A stretch of 47,071 bases of DNA from Domibacillus aminovorans (GCF_001643235.1 NZ_LQWY01000017.1:1-47071); one strand, 5' to 3'. Positions 1 through 6,557 are shown, counted from the stretch's first letter. The notes: generated from the sequence alone by a model not told the origin. A program made the numbers and translations.

Positions 1-1
1 C

Positions 2-145
2 TTTTTCTGTTTATTCATTTACACAAGATATTTTACGCTCTCACAGGTGGAAATAGATGCTTTAAAAGACACACATAAAAAAGTAAAAGTAATCATTTTT
101 GGTGAATACATGTTTGAAGAGCTTGAAAAAGTGTTGAAACCTTAA
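2..145 (+). CDS. C-terminal fragment of an unidentified protein
   Basis: An open frame runs in from the left edge and ends with TAA at 143-145, giving about 47 residues ending in FGEYMFEELEKVLKP. The run QVEIDALKDTHKKVKVIIFG looks like a strand-helix segment of the kind found in sugar-binding or phospholipase-D-like C-terminal domains of TrmB-type regulators, but this is only an impression. The start and any DNA-binding domain lie outside the window. A hairpin at 162-193 follows directly. The function cannot be fixed from this piece. Confidence 0.4.
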   Translation, partial: FFCLFIYTRYFTLSQVEIDALKDTHKKVKVIIFGEYMFEELEKVLKP

Positions 146-597
146 TGAACAGCACGATAAAAAGCAACTATTCGAGGATAAGAATAGTTGCTTCAAAGAG
201 CGAGGCTTTTAAAATAGGAGGGAGAATGAACTCCTATCTGTTCTTAGCATATTCAGTGACGATTCAAGCAGTGAAAATGTAATCAGTTAAATGAACAATC
301 CATCGATATTACAGCACAAAAAGCCGGGTTGCCCCGACTTTAAAAACCGGACACTAACACAGCAAAATGTTCCGGTTAACAACATTATTTCCATTTAATG
401 AAAGTTTATACAAAAAAGCCGAGGGGAGCCAAGACCCTCGGCTGAGAGGAATGAAACTGTCATATGCAAGAGGGAATTCTCATGCAGTAACATTTTAACC
501 AGTCAAGATAAATATATACAAAAAAGCTAAGGAAAGTCCCCAGCTCTTTAAATCGTGCTCGCAACTCTATTTTAACAGACTGGAGGCGTCCTGTGAT
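146..597. other. Gene-poor strip with stacked hairpins
   Basis: No convincing gene is visible here. Besides the 162-193 stem there are four more hairpins: 323-338 (GCCGGG/CCCGAC, minus-strand loop GCAA), 345-377 (AACCGGA/TCCGGTT), 418-442 (GCCGAGGG/CCCTCGGC) and 525-545 (AGCT arms with G-rich pairing). Each is preceded on the plus strand by A-rich sequence, so each reads as an intrinsic terminator on the minus strand. A tiny frame at 226-282 (18 codons) has a good ribosome binding site (GGAGG), but that site lies beside a TAGGAG/CTCCTA hairpin (215-236). Confidence 0.55.
162..193. terminator. 12-bp stem-loop after the left-edge gene
   Basis: AAGCAACTATTC (162-173) and GAATAGTTGCTT (182-193) form a perfect 12-bp stem with an 8-nt loop. 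On the minus strand the stem is followed by five T residues, so it reads as an intrinsic terminator in that direction. On the plus strand there is no T-tract, although the stem sits 17 bases after the stop of the left-edge frame. Confidence 0.6.
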
Positions 598-777
598 ATG
601 AAGATTGACCATGAAAAAATGACAGCTGAAATAGATCTAATGAATGATAAAACAATGTACGTGGTGAAGGACAATCGGCTGATTCCTCATACGCTGTCGG
701 ATTATGGTGAAACAGTCGTCATTACAATGGGTGGAAAGGTGGACCGATTCGAGACCAAAGAGAAAAGGAAAGTGTAG
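598..777 (+). CDS. Small phage-type protein, XtrA/DUF3954-like
   Basis: This is a 59-residue frame with a clear ribosome binding site (TGGAGGCG) before ATG 598. The protein begins MKIDHEKMTAEIDLMNDKTM, continues with YVVKDNRLIPHTLSDYGE and ends in a basic tail. The pattern of a short acidic start, YVVKDGK-like strand, Pro/His-containing linker and TVVITMGGKV strand resembles the small XtrA/DUF3954 proteins carried by Bacillus prophages (family recalled, not searched). Their function is unknown. It is followed after 2 bases by another small phage-like frame. No partner genes of an intact phage are nearby, so it is probably a remnant. Confidence 0.5.
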   Translation: MKIDHEKMTAEIDLMNDKTMYVVKDNRLIPHTLSDYGETVVITMGGKVDRFETKEKRKV

Positions 778-779
778 CA

Positions 780-991
780 ATGGAACTCTTTTTCGAACAT
801 CCGTGGTGGACGAGGCTATGGATAATCCTTATTTTTGATCTTTTGGGCGAAATGAAGATCGGTACGAGGAAAGATGGCTGATCAACAGTAGAAATAAACT
901 TTTGAATCAAGCTCGGGGACATGGTATTCTGTTTCACAAGAGAGGTCAACTTGTAAATCTTTGGTCGCTTTACAATTTATTGTTCATTTAA
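780..991 (+). pseudogene. Frameshifted small membrane protein, phage-like
   Basis: Frame 1 starts at ATG 780 (MELFFEHPWWTRLWIILIFD, one hydrophobic helix) and stops at 879-881. A second frame takes over near 860 and reads protein-like sequence (RYEERWLINSRNKLLNQ and then ARGHGILFHKRGQLVNLW) to TAA at 989-991. Joined, they would make about 70 residues: a membrane anchor followed by a basic, amphipathic tail. The most likely explanation is an indel around 860-870. No family is recognised. It sits immediately after the XtrA-like gene and just before the diguanylate cyclase promoter. Confidence 0.4.
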
Positions 992-1008
992 GAAATATTA
1001 CTTATCAT
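980..1008 (+). promoter_or_regulatory. Putative sigma-A promoter for the diguanylate cyclase
   Basis: TTGTTC (980-985) and TATCAT (1003-1008) are separated by 17 bp and lie about 50 bp upstream of the GTG start at 1058. The match to consensus is moderate. Confidence 0.35.
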
Positions 1009-1057
1009 TAACACATATGATTAAATATTAACTCTTTATAGAAACAGGAGAACATAA

Positions 1058-1759
1058 GTGGGATTAAAAGTTGATAACGTATTGAGCTATAGGGGTAGGA
1101 TTATAAGTGTAGTATTTATTGCCGTCATTTATTTGTTCATTAGGGGAATAGCGATAATGTACTTTGGACGAGCACTTTATCCATTTCCAATACCAGTGCT
1201 TATTCCATTAGTTATAGCCTGGTATTTTGGAAAGCAGTATGATAAATATGTGCATTTATCTATGAGAGATACTCTCACAGGATTATATAACAGACGCTAT
1301 GTATTGGATAAGTTCCCTCGAGTAATGACATATGTTAATAGAAGAAAGTTAAATATCGCTATATTGCTGTTAGATGTTAATGAATTTAAAGCAATAAACG
1401 ACAATTATGGACATGACTACGGAGATCAAGTGCTTGAGCATCTATCAAAAATTTTATGCAAATCTTTTGGACAAAAAGATATTATCGCTAGATGGGGTGG
1501 GGATGAATTCCTCATACTTTCCACATTTTCCGATGAAAAATTAGTAATAAATAAAATAAATCAATTTAAAAATGAGATAAAAAGGGAGGATTGGCAGCAT
1601 AAAAGCGACATATCCGTTTCCATAGGTAAAGCGACATATCCTTCAGATGCTGACAGTTTAAAAGATTTAATGGCTAAAGCCGATTCTAATATGTATGAAT
1701 TAAAAATGAGTGATAAACAAATGAGTGCAACAAAAAGGGAAGAATCCATGTTGCACTAA
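1058..1759 (+). CDS. Membrane diguanylate cyclase (GGDEF domain)
   Basis: This 233-residue protein should make cyclic-di-GMP from two GTP at the inner face of the membrane. Residues 14-32 and 41-58 are two hydrophobic helices with a very short linker, so there is no periplasmic or PAS/GAF sensory domain. The GGDEF domain spans about 68-220, with DTLTGLYNRR (71-80), a metal-binding Asp106 in LLLDVNEFK and the signature GGDEF at 147-151. The inhibitory RxxD site expected at 138-141 reads GQKD, so product feedback is probably lost. The start is GTG after AACAGGAG. The gene is AT-rich compared with the core genes to the right. A c-di-GMP riboswitch lies 630 bp downstream, which suggests a local signalling patch. 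Confidence 0.9.
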   Translation: MGLKVDNVLSYRGRIISVVFIAVIYLFIRGIAIMYFGRALYPFPIPVLIPLVIAWYFGKQYDKYVHLSMRDTLTGLYNRRYVLDKFPRVMTYVNRRKLNIAILLLDVNEFKAINDNYGHDYGDQVLEHLSKILCKSFGQKDIIARWGGDEFLILSTFSDEKLVINKINQFKNEIKREDWQHKSDISVSIGKATYPSDADSLKDLMAKADSNMYELKMSDKQMSATKREESMLH

Positions 1760-2045
1760 TTTGGAGGTGCGTGCTTTTGTTACTCCTTTCGCTCTCATCA
1801 CTCCTAAGTAATGATGAGTAATTATGTAATGTGATTCCTCTAATTTGTTCAACCGTATTGTGTTGGTTGGAGTTTTTTCTATCCACATTCGAATACCCAT
1901 TTTAGCATAATAGATTGGCGGAAAAATCATATCCTTTTGCTTAGTAAGAAGTCAACAACAAAGCATAAAATCGTCTAGTGCTTAGAAAATTAATGCACAG
2001 CATGACAATAAGGTGAACGGAATATTTTAGCCTAACGGAAAAACC
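1760..2045. other. Gap after the diguanylate cyclase gene
   Basis: I see no supported gene here. A 76-codon minus-strand frame (1700-1930) with an AAAGGA before its ATG overlaps the 3' end of the cyclase gene and matches nothing I know. The strip is AT-rich and ends at the terminator at 2046. Confidence 0.4.
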
Positions 2046-2095
2046 GAGGGCACTGGATGAACGCACAAGATGCGTTCGTTTGGTGCTCTTTTTTT
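2046..2095 (+). terminator. Intrinsic terminator
   Basis: GAACGCA (2059-2065) and TGCGTTC (2071-2077) form the inner stem. GAG..CAC and GTGCTC add an outer stem with a 2-nt bulge. Eight T residues follow (2087-2095 region). Confidence 0.6.
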
Positions 2096-2119
2096 ATTTG
2101 CCAAAAAGGGATGATCGTG

Positions 2120-2298
2120 ATGAATCCAAGTTTGAAAGAGCAGCTGTAACAATGGAAGAAGGATCACCAGGAAGTGAAGCAAGAACGAAAGAAAATCCGC
2201 TGCAGAAAAAGCAAGAGAAGTTGTCTGAGCGTGATTGGAAAGAAATCATGGGAATGGGTCGAACACGATTGAGTAGCGTCTGGTGGATTCTTCGTTAA
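2120..2298 (+). pseudogene. Broken small phage-type gene
   Basis: ATG 2120 follows AAAAAGGG and begins MNPSLKEQL, then hits an in-frame TAA at once. The same frame continues QWKKDHQEVKQERKK. From about 2190 the protein-like sequence moves to another frame, KKQEKLSERDWKEIMGMGRT, ending at 2298. The full pattern (a basic, Lys/Gln-rich start followed by a LSERD..E.MG motif) resembles small phage proteins of unknown function in Bacillus prophages. With one nonsense change and one frameshift it is very likely dead. Confidence 0.5.
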
Positions 2299-2340
2299 AT
2301 GAACCGACCGACCTCCTGTGAAATGAAGCAATTGATTTTA

Positions 2341-2370
2341 TTGACGCGACATTATTCGACATGATTTAAT
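2341..2370 (+). promoter_or_regulatory. Putative promoter of the c-di-GMP riboswitch transcript
   Basis: TTGACG (2341-2346) and TTTAAT (2365-2370) have an 18-bp spacer and a TGA extended -10 element. The predicted start point falls just upstream of the riboswitch aptamer that begins at 2394. Confidence 0.55.
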
Positions 2371-2393
2371 GTATATAAATACTTAATGAAAAA

Positions 2394-2467
2394 GGCAAAC
2401 TTATCGAAAGGTAAGGACGCAAAACTACGGGTCTAACATTCTTATGGATTATGACAGCCAGGTTGCC
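2394..2467 (+). promoter_or_regulatory. Cyclic-di-GMP-I (GEMM) riboswitch
   Basis: The aptamer shows the class I landmarks in order: closing stem GGCAA (2394-2398) with TTGCC (2463-2467); a hairpin CTTATC-GAAA-GGTAAG with the GNRA tetraloop; the conserved GGACGCAAA (2414-2422); a second hairpin whose 5' side carries the tetraloop receptor GGGTCTAA; and the terminal AGCCAGGTTGCC. These are the residues known to bind c-di-GMP in this family. It leads the 107-aa gene at 2522. The nearest c-di-GMP source is the diguanylate cyclase at 1058-1759. A competing hairpin (2466-2493) overlaps its last two bases. Confidence 0.9.
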
Positions 2468-2493
2468 AAATAGGGCTTTAACTCCGTATTTGG
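2466..2493 (+). promoter_or_regulatory. Hairpin overlapping the riboswitch closing stem
   Basis: CCAAATA (2466-2472) and TATTTGG (2487-2493) form a perfect 7-bp stem. Its first two bases are the last two of the aptamer P1 stem, so the two structures compete partly. No T-tract follows, so it is not an ordinary terminator. How it connects to the ribosome binding site (AAGGTGGG, 2508-2515) is not evident. Confidence 0.45.
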
Positions 2494-2521
2494 ACCAATA
2501 ACTGTTTAAGGTGGGTGAAAA

Positions 2522-2845
2522 ATGCGGGGAGAAACAAATGAATTAAAAATGAACGTTGAAAAGTTTTTTTTGTTATTGCAAAACTATCCCGATGACTTTG
2601 ATTCGACATCAGTATTTGTGCGGTTTTTGCGCTCTTTTTTAAGGATAAATGTTCAAGAAAGAGTGTTACCTACTATTGAAGTAATAACATTAATAAAAGA
2701 ACAGAAACCCAATATCTTCCGTTCGATAAGAAAACTTTCAGAAGAAGATAACATGTTAGCATTTTTGACTGGTTTATCGATGGATTCTCAAGAAGCAGAA
2801 AGCCGACTTCAATCCATTTACGAAGGTAGAAGGGGAGAACGATAA
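2522..2845 (+). CDS. Unrecognised 107-aa protein under c-di-GMP riboswitch
   Basis: This is a soluble, mostly helical protein of 107 residues with no signal peptide or membrane segment. It starts at ATG 2522 after AAGGTGGGTG. The middle is hydrophobic and helical (FVRFLRSFLRINVQERVLPT), followed by two further likely helices and a charged end. I do not recognise the family. It is the only gene between the riboswitch and the terminator at 2883, so it is the regulated gene of that switch. Known class I targets include motility, adhesion, competence and phage genes; nothing here chooses between them. The gene is AT-rich like the diguanylate cyclase, in keeping with acquired DNA. Confidence 0.75.
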   Translation: MRGETNELKMNVEKFFLLLQNYPDDFDSTSVFVRFLRSFLRINVQERVLPTIEVITLIKEQKPNIFRSIRKLSEEDNMLAFLTGLSMDSQEAESRLQSIYEGRRGER

Positions 2846-2882
2846 AAATGGGAGGCTAATAGTAAGGTTTTGAGCGTGTGAA

Positions 2883-2914
2883 AAAGAGTGAATATTCCGT
2901 GAGTACTCTTTTTT
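2883..2914 (+). terminator. Intrinsic terminator after the riboswitch gene
   Basis: AAAGAGT (2883-2889) pairs with ACTCTTT (2905-2911), and the T-run continues to 2914. Confidence 0.6.
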
Positions 2915-3057
2915 GTCGTACAGATGCCGCATATATGAGCAAGTAAAAAATAAAAGGATACAGGTGCTATCTTTACGGCAGTGTATTGTTTTGAAGGAAC
3001 AGGATTCCCTTTATAGAAACGAGTGAAGGTTGATTAAAAAAGAGGCAAGGGGATAGA

Positions 3058-3141
3058 TGGGTTACTATAGAGTACGATGATAACCTTTTATTTCCTGCAT
3101 CAATGGACGAAGTAGTACCAGATAGAAGAAAAAATTTTTAG
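3058..3141 (+). pseudogene. Transposase N-terminal remnant
   Basis: A 27-codon frame reads TIEYDDNLLFPASMDEVVP and ends at TAG 3139-3141. The LFPASMDEVVP string is typical of the start of IS1182/IS5-type (DUF772) transposases (family pattern recalled). There is no start codon in frame and the rest of the transposase is absent, so this is a scar. The surrounding 2915-3145 shows nothing else. Confidence 0.35.
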
Positions 3142-3146
3142 TAAAT

Positions 3147-3169
3147 AAAAAACGGCGGGTTTCCCCGCC
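3147..3169 (-). terminator. Terminator for the yutJ-like gene (minus)
   Basis: On the minus strand GGCGGG/CCCGCC forms a 6-bp stem with a short loop and is followed by six T residues. Confidence 0.65.
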
Positions 3170-3178
3170 ATTTCCCTA

Positions 3179-3200
3179 CCCGTTTTTTGACGGGTTTTTA
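3179..3200 (+). terminator. Terminator, plus strand
   Basis: CCCGT (3179-3183) pairs with ACGGG (3190-3194), followed by TTTTTA. It faces rightward, opposite to the yutJ terminator beside it. Confidence 0.5.
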
Positions 3201-3275
3201 TTTATTTTGAGGAGTGCTTTTTCAAAAAAATTGATATACCAGTGTTTTCAGATTAATCTTACCTAAGATTATTCC

Positions 3276-4343
3276 TCATCCATTATGATATTTATACATC
3301 CATAATACACCGGACTTCAAGAATCGTGCGACACGCCCTGTAATGGCGCGATCCGCTACAAACCCAAAGCCTTGCTTTTTGCCGAGTGAACCAAGTACGC
3401 CTTTTAGTTTCATTTCTGGCATTTTCTCAGGAAGCGGTTCACCTTTCCAACGTTTCTGTAAAACGTCGACGATTTGCTCAGCTTGTTCCTCAGCCAGCTG
3501 TGCGCTTGGTGCATGCGGCAAGCTTGCACAGTCACCTACAACATAAACGTGTTCATTGCCCGGCACATTATGATGAGACGTCAATATAACACGGTCGGAT
3601 CGGTCTTTTTCAACATTCATTTCACGTACGACATGGCTAGGTTGAATACCCGCTGTCCAGACGATCGCATCCATCGGGTATACATCTTCATGATTGTAAA
3701 GGCGATTCGGCTCCACACGCGTAATATTTGCATCGCTAATGACATCAACACCGTGATCGGTAAACCATTTTTCAATGTAGCGGCTCAGTCTTTGCGGGAA
3801 GTCTTTCAAAATGCGCGGTCCACGGTCAAAGAGTTTAATGTCAAGATCTGGGCGGCTTTCACGCAGCTCACTTGCCAGTTCGATACCGGAAAGGCCAGCG
3901 CCGACAATGCCGACTTTGGAGCCTGCAGGCATGTTATTGAGTGTTTGGTACGTTTGACGCGATTTATGAATGGTTTGAATGCTGTGTGTATGCTCGGCAG
4001 CACCTGGCACGTTATGAAATTTATCTTCACAGCCTAGACCAACAATAAGATCATCGTAGGCAAGTGCACCGTTCGTTTCTAATACAATTTCTTTTTTATC
4101 GACATCAATTGCTGTAATTTCATCATAAATAAGCTTTAATTTTTCGTGTTCTGGAAATGACACACGCACTTCATGATCAGATGCAGTTCCAGCCGCAAGC
4201 GCATAATATTCCGTTTTTAAACAGTGGTATGGCACTCTGTCCACGAGTGTAATCGTGACATCGTCGGGCAAATGGTTCGGAAGCAGCCTGAGAAGCACAC
4301 GCATGTTTCCATAGCCTCCCCCTAGCAAAACTAAATTTCTCAT
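3276..4343 (-). CDS. yutJ: Type II NADH dehydrogenase-like flavoprotein (YutJ)
   Basis: This 355-residue protein has two Rossmann dinucleotide sites. The first is at the N-terminus (LLGGGYGN, residues 6-13) for FAD; the second is KVGIVGAGLSGIELASEL in the middle for NAD(P)H. A late YVVGDCASLP motif binds the FAD tail. This is the plan of single-subunit NADH:quinone oxidoreductases, and length and context match B. subtilis YutJ. The start ATG 4343 is chosen because AAAGGGG lies just upstream; an earlier TTG in frame lacks a site. It is divergent from yuzB. The electron acceptor is inferred, not shown. A second paralogue (yumB) lies at 12927. Confidence 0.85.
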   Translation of the reverse strand: MRNLVLLGGGYGNMRVLLRLLPNHLPDDVTITLVDRVPYHCLKTEYYALAAGTASDHEVRVSFPEHEKLKLIYDEITAIDVDKKEIVLETNGALAYDDLIVGLGCEDKFHNVPGAAEHTHSIQTIHKSRQTYQTLNNMPAGSKVGIVGAGLSGIELASELRESRPDLDIKLFDRGPRILKDFPQRLSRYIEKWFTDHGVDVISDANITRVEPNRLYNHEDVYPMDAIVWTAGIQPSHVVREMNVEKDRSDRVILTSHHNVPGNEHVYVVGDCASLPHAPSAQLAEEQAEQIVDVLQKRWKGEPLPEKMPEMKLKGVLGSLGKKQGFGFVADRAITGRVARFLKSGVLWMYKYHNG

Positions 4344-4508
4344 AGGTACGACCCCTTTATTCAATATTATATGTATATAAGCCTGTTCGTTTATTCACAC
4401 CAAGTATAACCAAAACAGCATTATTATACAACCAGCACAGGGGAAACTTGTGGCTTTTTTCAAAATGAATTTGGTAGTACAATGAAACAGAAGAGGTGAA
4501 CTTATAGT

Positions 4509-4745
4509 ATGAAACCAATCATCGAATTTTGCGTCAGCAATTTGGCAAACGGATCGCAAAAAGCGTTTGAACAATTAGAGCGTGATTCTAATCTTGATGT
4601 GATCGAATACGGCTGTCTCAGCTACTGTACACGATGTTCGGAATCGCCATTCGCACTCGTCAACGGGGAAGTTGTCGGCGGAGAGACGCCGGACGAACTC
4701 GTTGCTAATATATATACATTTATAGACGAAACATGGCTGTTTTAA
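4509..4745 (+). CDS. yuzB: DUF1450 protein YuzB
   Basis: This small protein of 78 residues has Cys8, Cys36, Cys40 and Cys43 ([10 protein letters not shown]), a thioredoxin-like or metal/cluster-binding arrangement typical of DUF1450. ATG 4509 follows AGAGGTGA. Function is not established; in Bacillus it is a neighbour of yutJ and the Fe-S carrier yutM, as here, which suggests a link to redox or Fe-S metabolism (inference). A bidirectional terminator follows. Confidence 0.85.
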   Translation: MKPIIEFCVSNLANGSQKAFEQLERDSNLDVIEYGCLSYCTRCSESPFALVNGEVVGGETPDELVANIYTFIDETWLF

Positions 4746-4750
4746 ACGTC

Positions 4751-4784
4751 AAAAAACCGGGGTATATGCGGCACCCCGGTTTTT
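4751..4784. terminator. Bidirectional terminator between yuzB and the DUF2225 gene
   Basis: AAAAACCGGGGT and ACCCCGGTTTTT form a strong stem with T-tracts on both strands, serving the two convergent genes. Confidence 0.85.
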
Positions 4785-4785
4785 C

Positions 4786-5484
4786 TTAGGCTGATTGTCC
4801 CTGTGCTTTCATATGCTTGCGAAGCTCATGCCAACGTTCACGCGCCATTTCAATAACTTGCTTTTCATTCGAATTGCGTTGCCGTTCAATGACATTTGAG
4901 AAAAAGGACACGGCTTTGTCGAATTTGCCGAGCTTGTGATTTAACTCCCCGAGTAAATACAACACTTTGATTTCTGACATTTTCGCAGAAACATCTTCTT
5001 TAGAAAATGCTTCTTCATATTCACGAGCAGCAATGGACATAAATCGTTTTTCTTCTTTATTTCGTCCAAGATCGCGGTAAATCCATGCGATTCGAAGTGC
5101 AAGCCCTGCAAGCGTCAGATGCTTTTCCTTTTTCAAAACGCCTGAGTATAAAGCGAGTTTAAAGCTTTTAATCGCTTTTGAAGAGGTTCGTTCTCCGCTG
5201 TAATCTTGTTCCACCCAATGGTCGGATATAGAGGCACGTAGCACGTCAGCCGTTCCAGGCGCAAAATAAGGCGCAAAGTCTTCGGTAAAGGAATAGCCAC
5301 AATGACGACAAACAGACACGTTGTAAAAGGAGGGGTTAATTTGGCCATCTTCATAGATCGGTTTTAAATCTGTGTCATGTCCAGCAACTTTAATGGTGCT
5401 TTTACGTACTTTCGTCGTATTAAATGTTTGTTGACACAATGCACATTTTGTTTCTTTATGATAAAACGGGTGGATATTTGTCAT
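4786..5484 (-). CDS. DUF2225 zinc-ribbon/TPR protein
   Basis: This cytoplasmic protein of 232 residues has two CxxC pairs (Cys14/Cys17 and Cys59/Cys62), which would build one zinc ribbon. The C-terminal half is helical and TPR-like (ALRIAWIYRDLGRNKEEKRF, LGELNHKLGKFDKAVSFF). This is the plan of the DUF2225 family, whose role is unknown. ATG 5484 follows an AGGAGGC on the minus strand. In B. subtilis dapF lies about here between yuzB and yutM, so the gene marks a local difference in gene content. It ends convergently with yuzB. Confidence 0.8.
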   Translation of the reverse strand: MTNIHPFYHKETKCALCQQTFNTTKVRKSTIKVAGHDTDLKPIYEDGQINPSFYNVSVCRHCGYSFTEDFAPYFAPGTADVLRASISDHWVEQDYSGERTSSKAIKSFKLALYSGVLKKEKHLTLAGLALRIAWIYRDLGRNKEEKRFMSIAAREYEEAFSKEDVSAKMSEIKVLYLLGELNHKLGKFDKAVSFFSNVIERQRNSNEKQVIEMARERWHELRKHMKAQGQSA

Positions 5485-5591
5485 TTTTTAAGCCTCCTGA
5501 TGGTTAATATAAGGTCTTTGTGCTTATTTTATTATACATACGAATAAGGTAAAAGGGATTACTTTTCTAAAAAAATCAGCAAACAGTTCAG

Positions 5592-5620
5592 TTGAGGATT
5601 CGGCTGATACACCGTATACT
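5592..5620 (+). promoter_or_regulatory. Sigma-A promoter of yutM
   Basis: TTGAGG (5592-5597), a 17-bp spacer and TATACT (5615-5620) lie just ahead of the ribosome binding site. Confidence 0.65.
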
Positions 5621-5647
5621 AGAGGAAAAGGAAAGGGGAGATTTCGT

Positions 5648-6016
5648 TTGTCTGAACAACAAATTGTAACCATTACGGAAGCGGCGGCTTTTCAAATAAA
5701 AGATATGATGAAACAAAATGAAGAAGAAGGTGCAAACTTGCGTGTTGCGGTGCATGGCGGCGGGTGCAGCGGTCTTTCATACGGAATGGGCTTTACGCCT
5801 GATGTGGAAGAAACGGATCTCGAACTTGACCAGTACGGCATTCACATTGTCGTTGCGAAAGAAAGTGTACCAATTTTAAACGGTACGGTCGTTGATTATA
5901 AAGAATCGCTCATGGGTGGCGGCTTTACAATTGAAAATCCGAACGCCATCGCATCATGCGGCTGCGGTTCTTCATTCCGTACAGCGACCAACACTGGCAC
6001 GCCGGAGGAATGTTAA
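5648..6016 (+). CDS. yutM: A-type Fe-S cluster carrier (HesB/IscA family, YutM)
   Basis: This 122-residue protein carries the three conserved ligand cysteines of A-type carriers: Cys40 in GGGCSGLSYG, and Cys104 and Cys106 in SCGCGSSF. These carriers hold Fe-S clusters and hand them to target enzymes in the cytoplasm. TTG 5648 is the start, supported by AAAGGGGAG. Length and context match B. subtilis YutM. In the usual Bacillus order yumC follows; here about 5 kb of phage-like debris separates the two. Confidence 0.9.
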   Translation: MSEQQIVTITEAAAFQIKDMMKQNEEEGANLRVAVHGGGCSGLSYGMGFTPDVEETDLELDQYGIHIVVAKESVPILNGTVVDYKESLMGGGFTIENPNAIASCGCGSSFRTATNTGTPEEC

Positions 6017-6163
6017 CGTTAAGTAATCCGCTAAGTTAATCGGTGAGGCTTACGTATTCAATTTGCGGGGGCTTTCGTTGTAAGGCTAGCGCCTTGGCTA
6101 TATCGAGCTATTTATTTTTACGCTTCTTGACGTATTTAACGATACGTTGGGAGGCGTTTTTTT

Positions 6164-6340
6164 ATGTCGGAAGAACGATCAATCAAGCGAAGACGTACGA
6201 AGGTGGAAAAGAGAGCGAATCAGTCAACGGATATTCAACCGATGGTACTGGAACCGGCGTTTCATTATTTCATTAACGCGAAGATAGGAGAAGGCATCCG
6301 TGATCGGACCCGTGATGATTACTCGAACACATGGCGTTAA
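6164..6340 (+). pseudogene. Truncated tyrosine-integrase N-terminus
   Basis: A 58-codon frame with a good site (GGGAGGCG) encodes a basic start, then FINAKIGEGIRDRTRDDYSN and TWR, and stops. The helix pattern followed by RTRDDYSNTWR resembles the SAM-like core-binding domain of phage tyrosine recombinases (typically R..DY...W). The catalytic domain is missing. It lies 148 bp after yutM, where an integrated element's integrase would be expected, so it is probably the left edge of a decayed prophage. It could instead be a short unrelated phage protein. Confidence 0.4.
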
Positions 6341-6557
6341 GTTCCGTCAGAGTGGCCTTAAAGAGTGCGATGTTAGAAGCGATGGAATGACGGAATTACA
6401 GAAAAGCGGTGTTCCCATTGCGTTTAAATCGATGTCTATAAACGTGTATGTCAGCGGTATTAATACGCCATGTGAACGAGGATCGAGTTGCGCCAAACGC
6501 AATGTTGGTGCGGGCTATGAGGCGCTGAGAGCCGTTGTAATAGCTACCGAAGACTAA
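6341..6557 (+). pseudogene. Decayed phage coding debris
   Basis: Short coupled frames continue after the integrase stub. One starts at ATG 6331 (MALSSVRVALKSAMLEAME). The next reads through MTELQKSGVPIAFKS, MSINVYVSGINT and GAGYEALRAVVIATED to 6557. INVYVSGINT resembles integrase core-binding helices, and AGYEALRA recurs in the frameshifted gene at 7450-7811. No single frame makes a plausible whole protein. Confidence 0.3.
6479..6524 (+). repeat. Direct repeat, left copy
   Basis: This is about 46 bp with an identical 15-bp core TTGCGCCAAACGCAA, itself an inverted repeat, followed by TGGTGCGGG. The second copy is at 7343-7388, and together they bracket the 218-aa gene. Confidence 0.7.

Noticed and set aside
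1700-1930. Minus-strand 76-codon frame with AAAGGA before ATG
   Set aside because: It overlaps the 3' end of the GGDEF gene, ends without structure and shows no recognisable motif; chance is the simplest reading.
2080-2298. A 72-codon plus frame starting in the terminator loop region
   Set aside because: Its first half is not protein-like and it lies over a terminator; only its second half matches the broken small phage gene annotated at 2120.
3474-4037. 187-codon plus frame inside yutJ
   Set aside because: It is antisense to a conserved flavoprotein with intact nucleotide motifs.
6043-6276. 77-codon plus frame after yutM
   Set aside because: It has no ribosome binding site and is a shadow of the integrase-like frame that has a good one.
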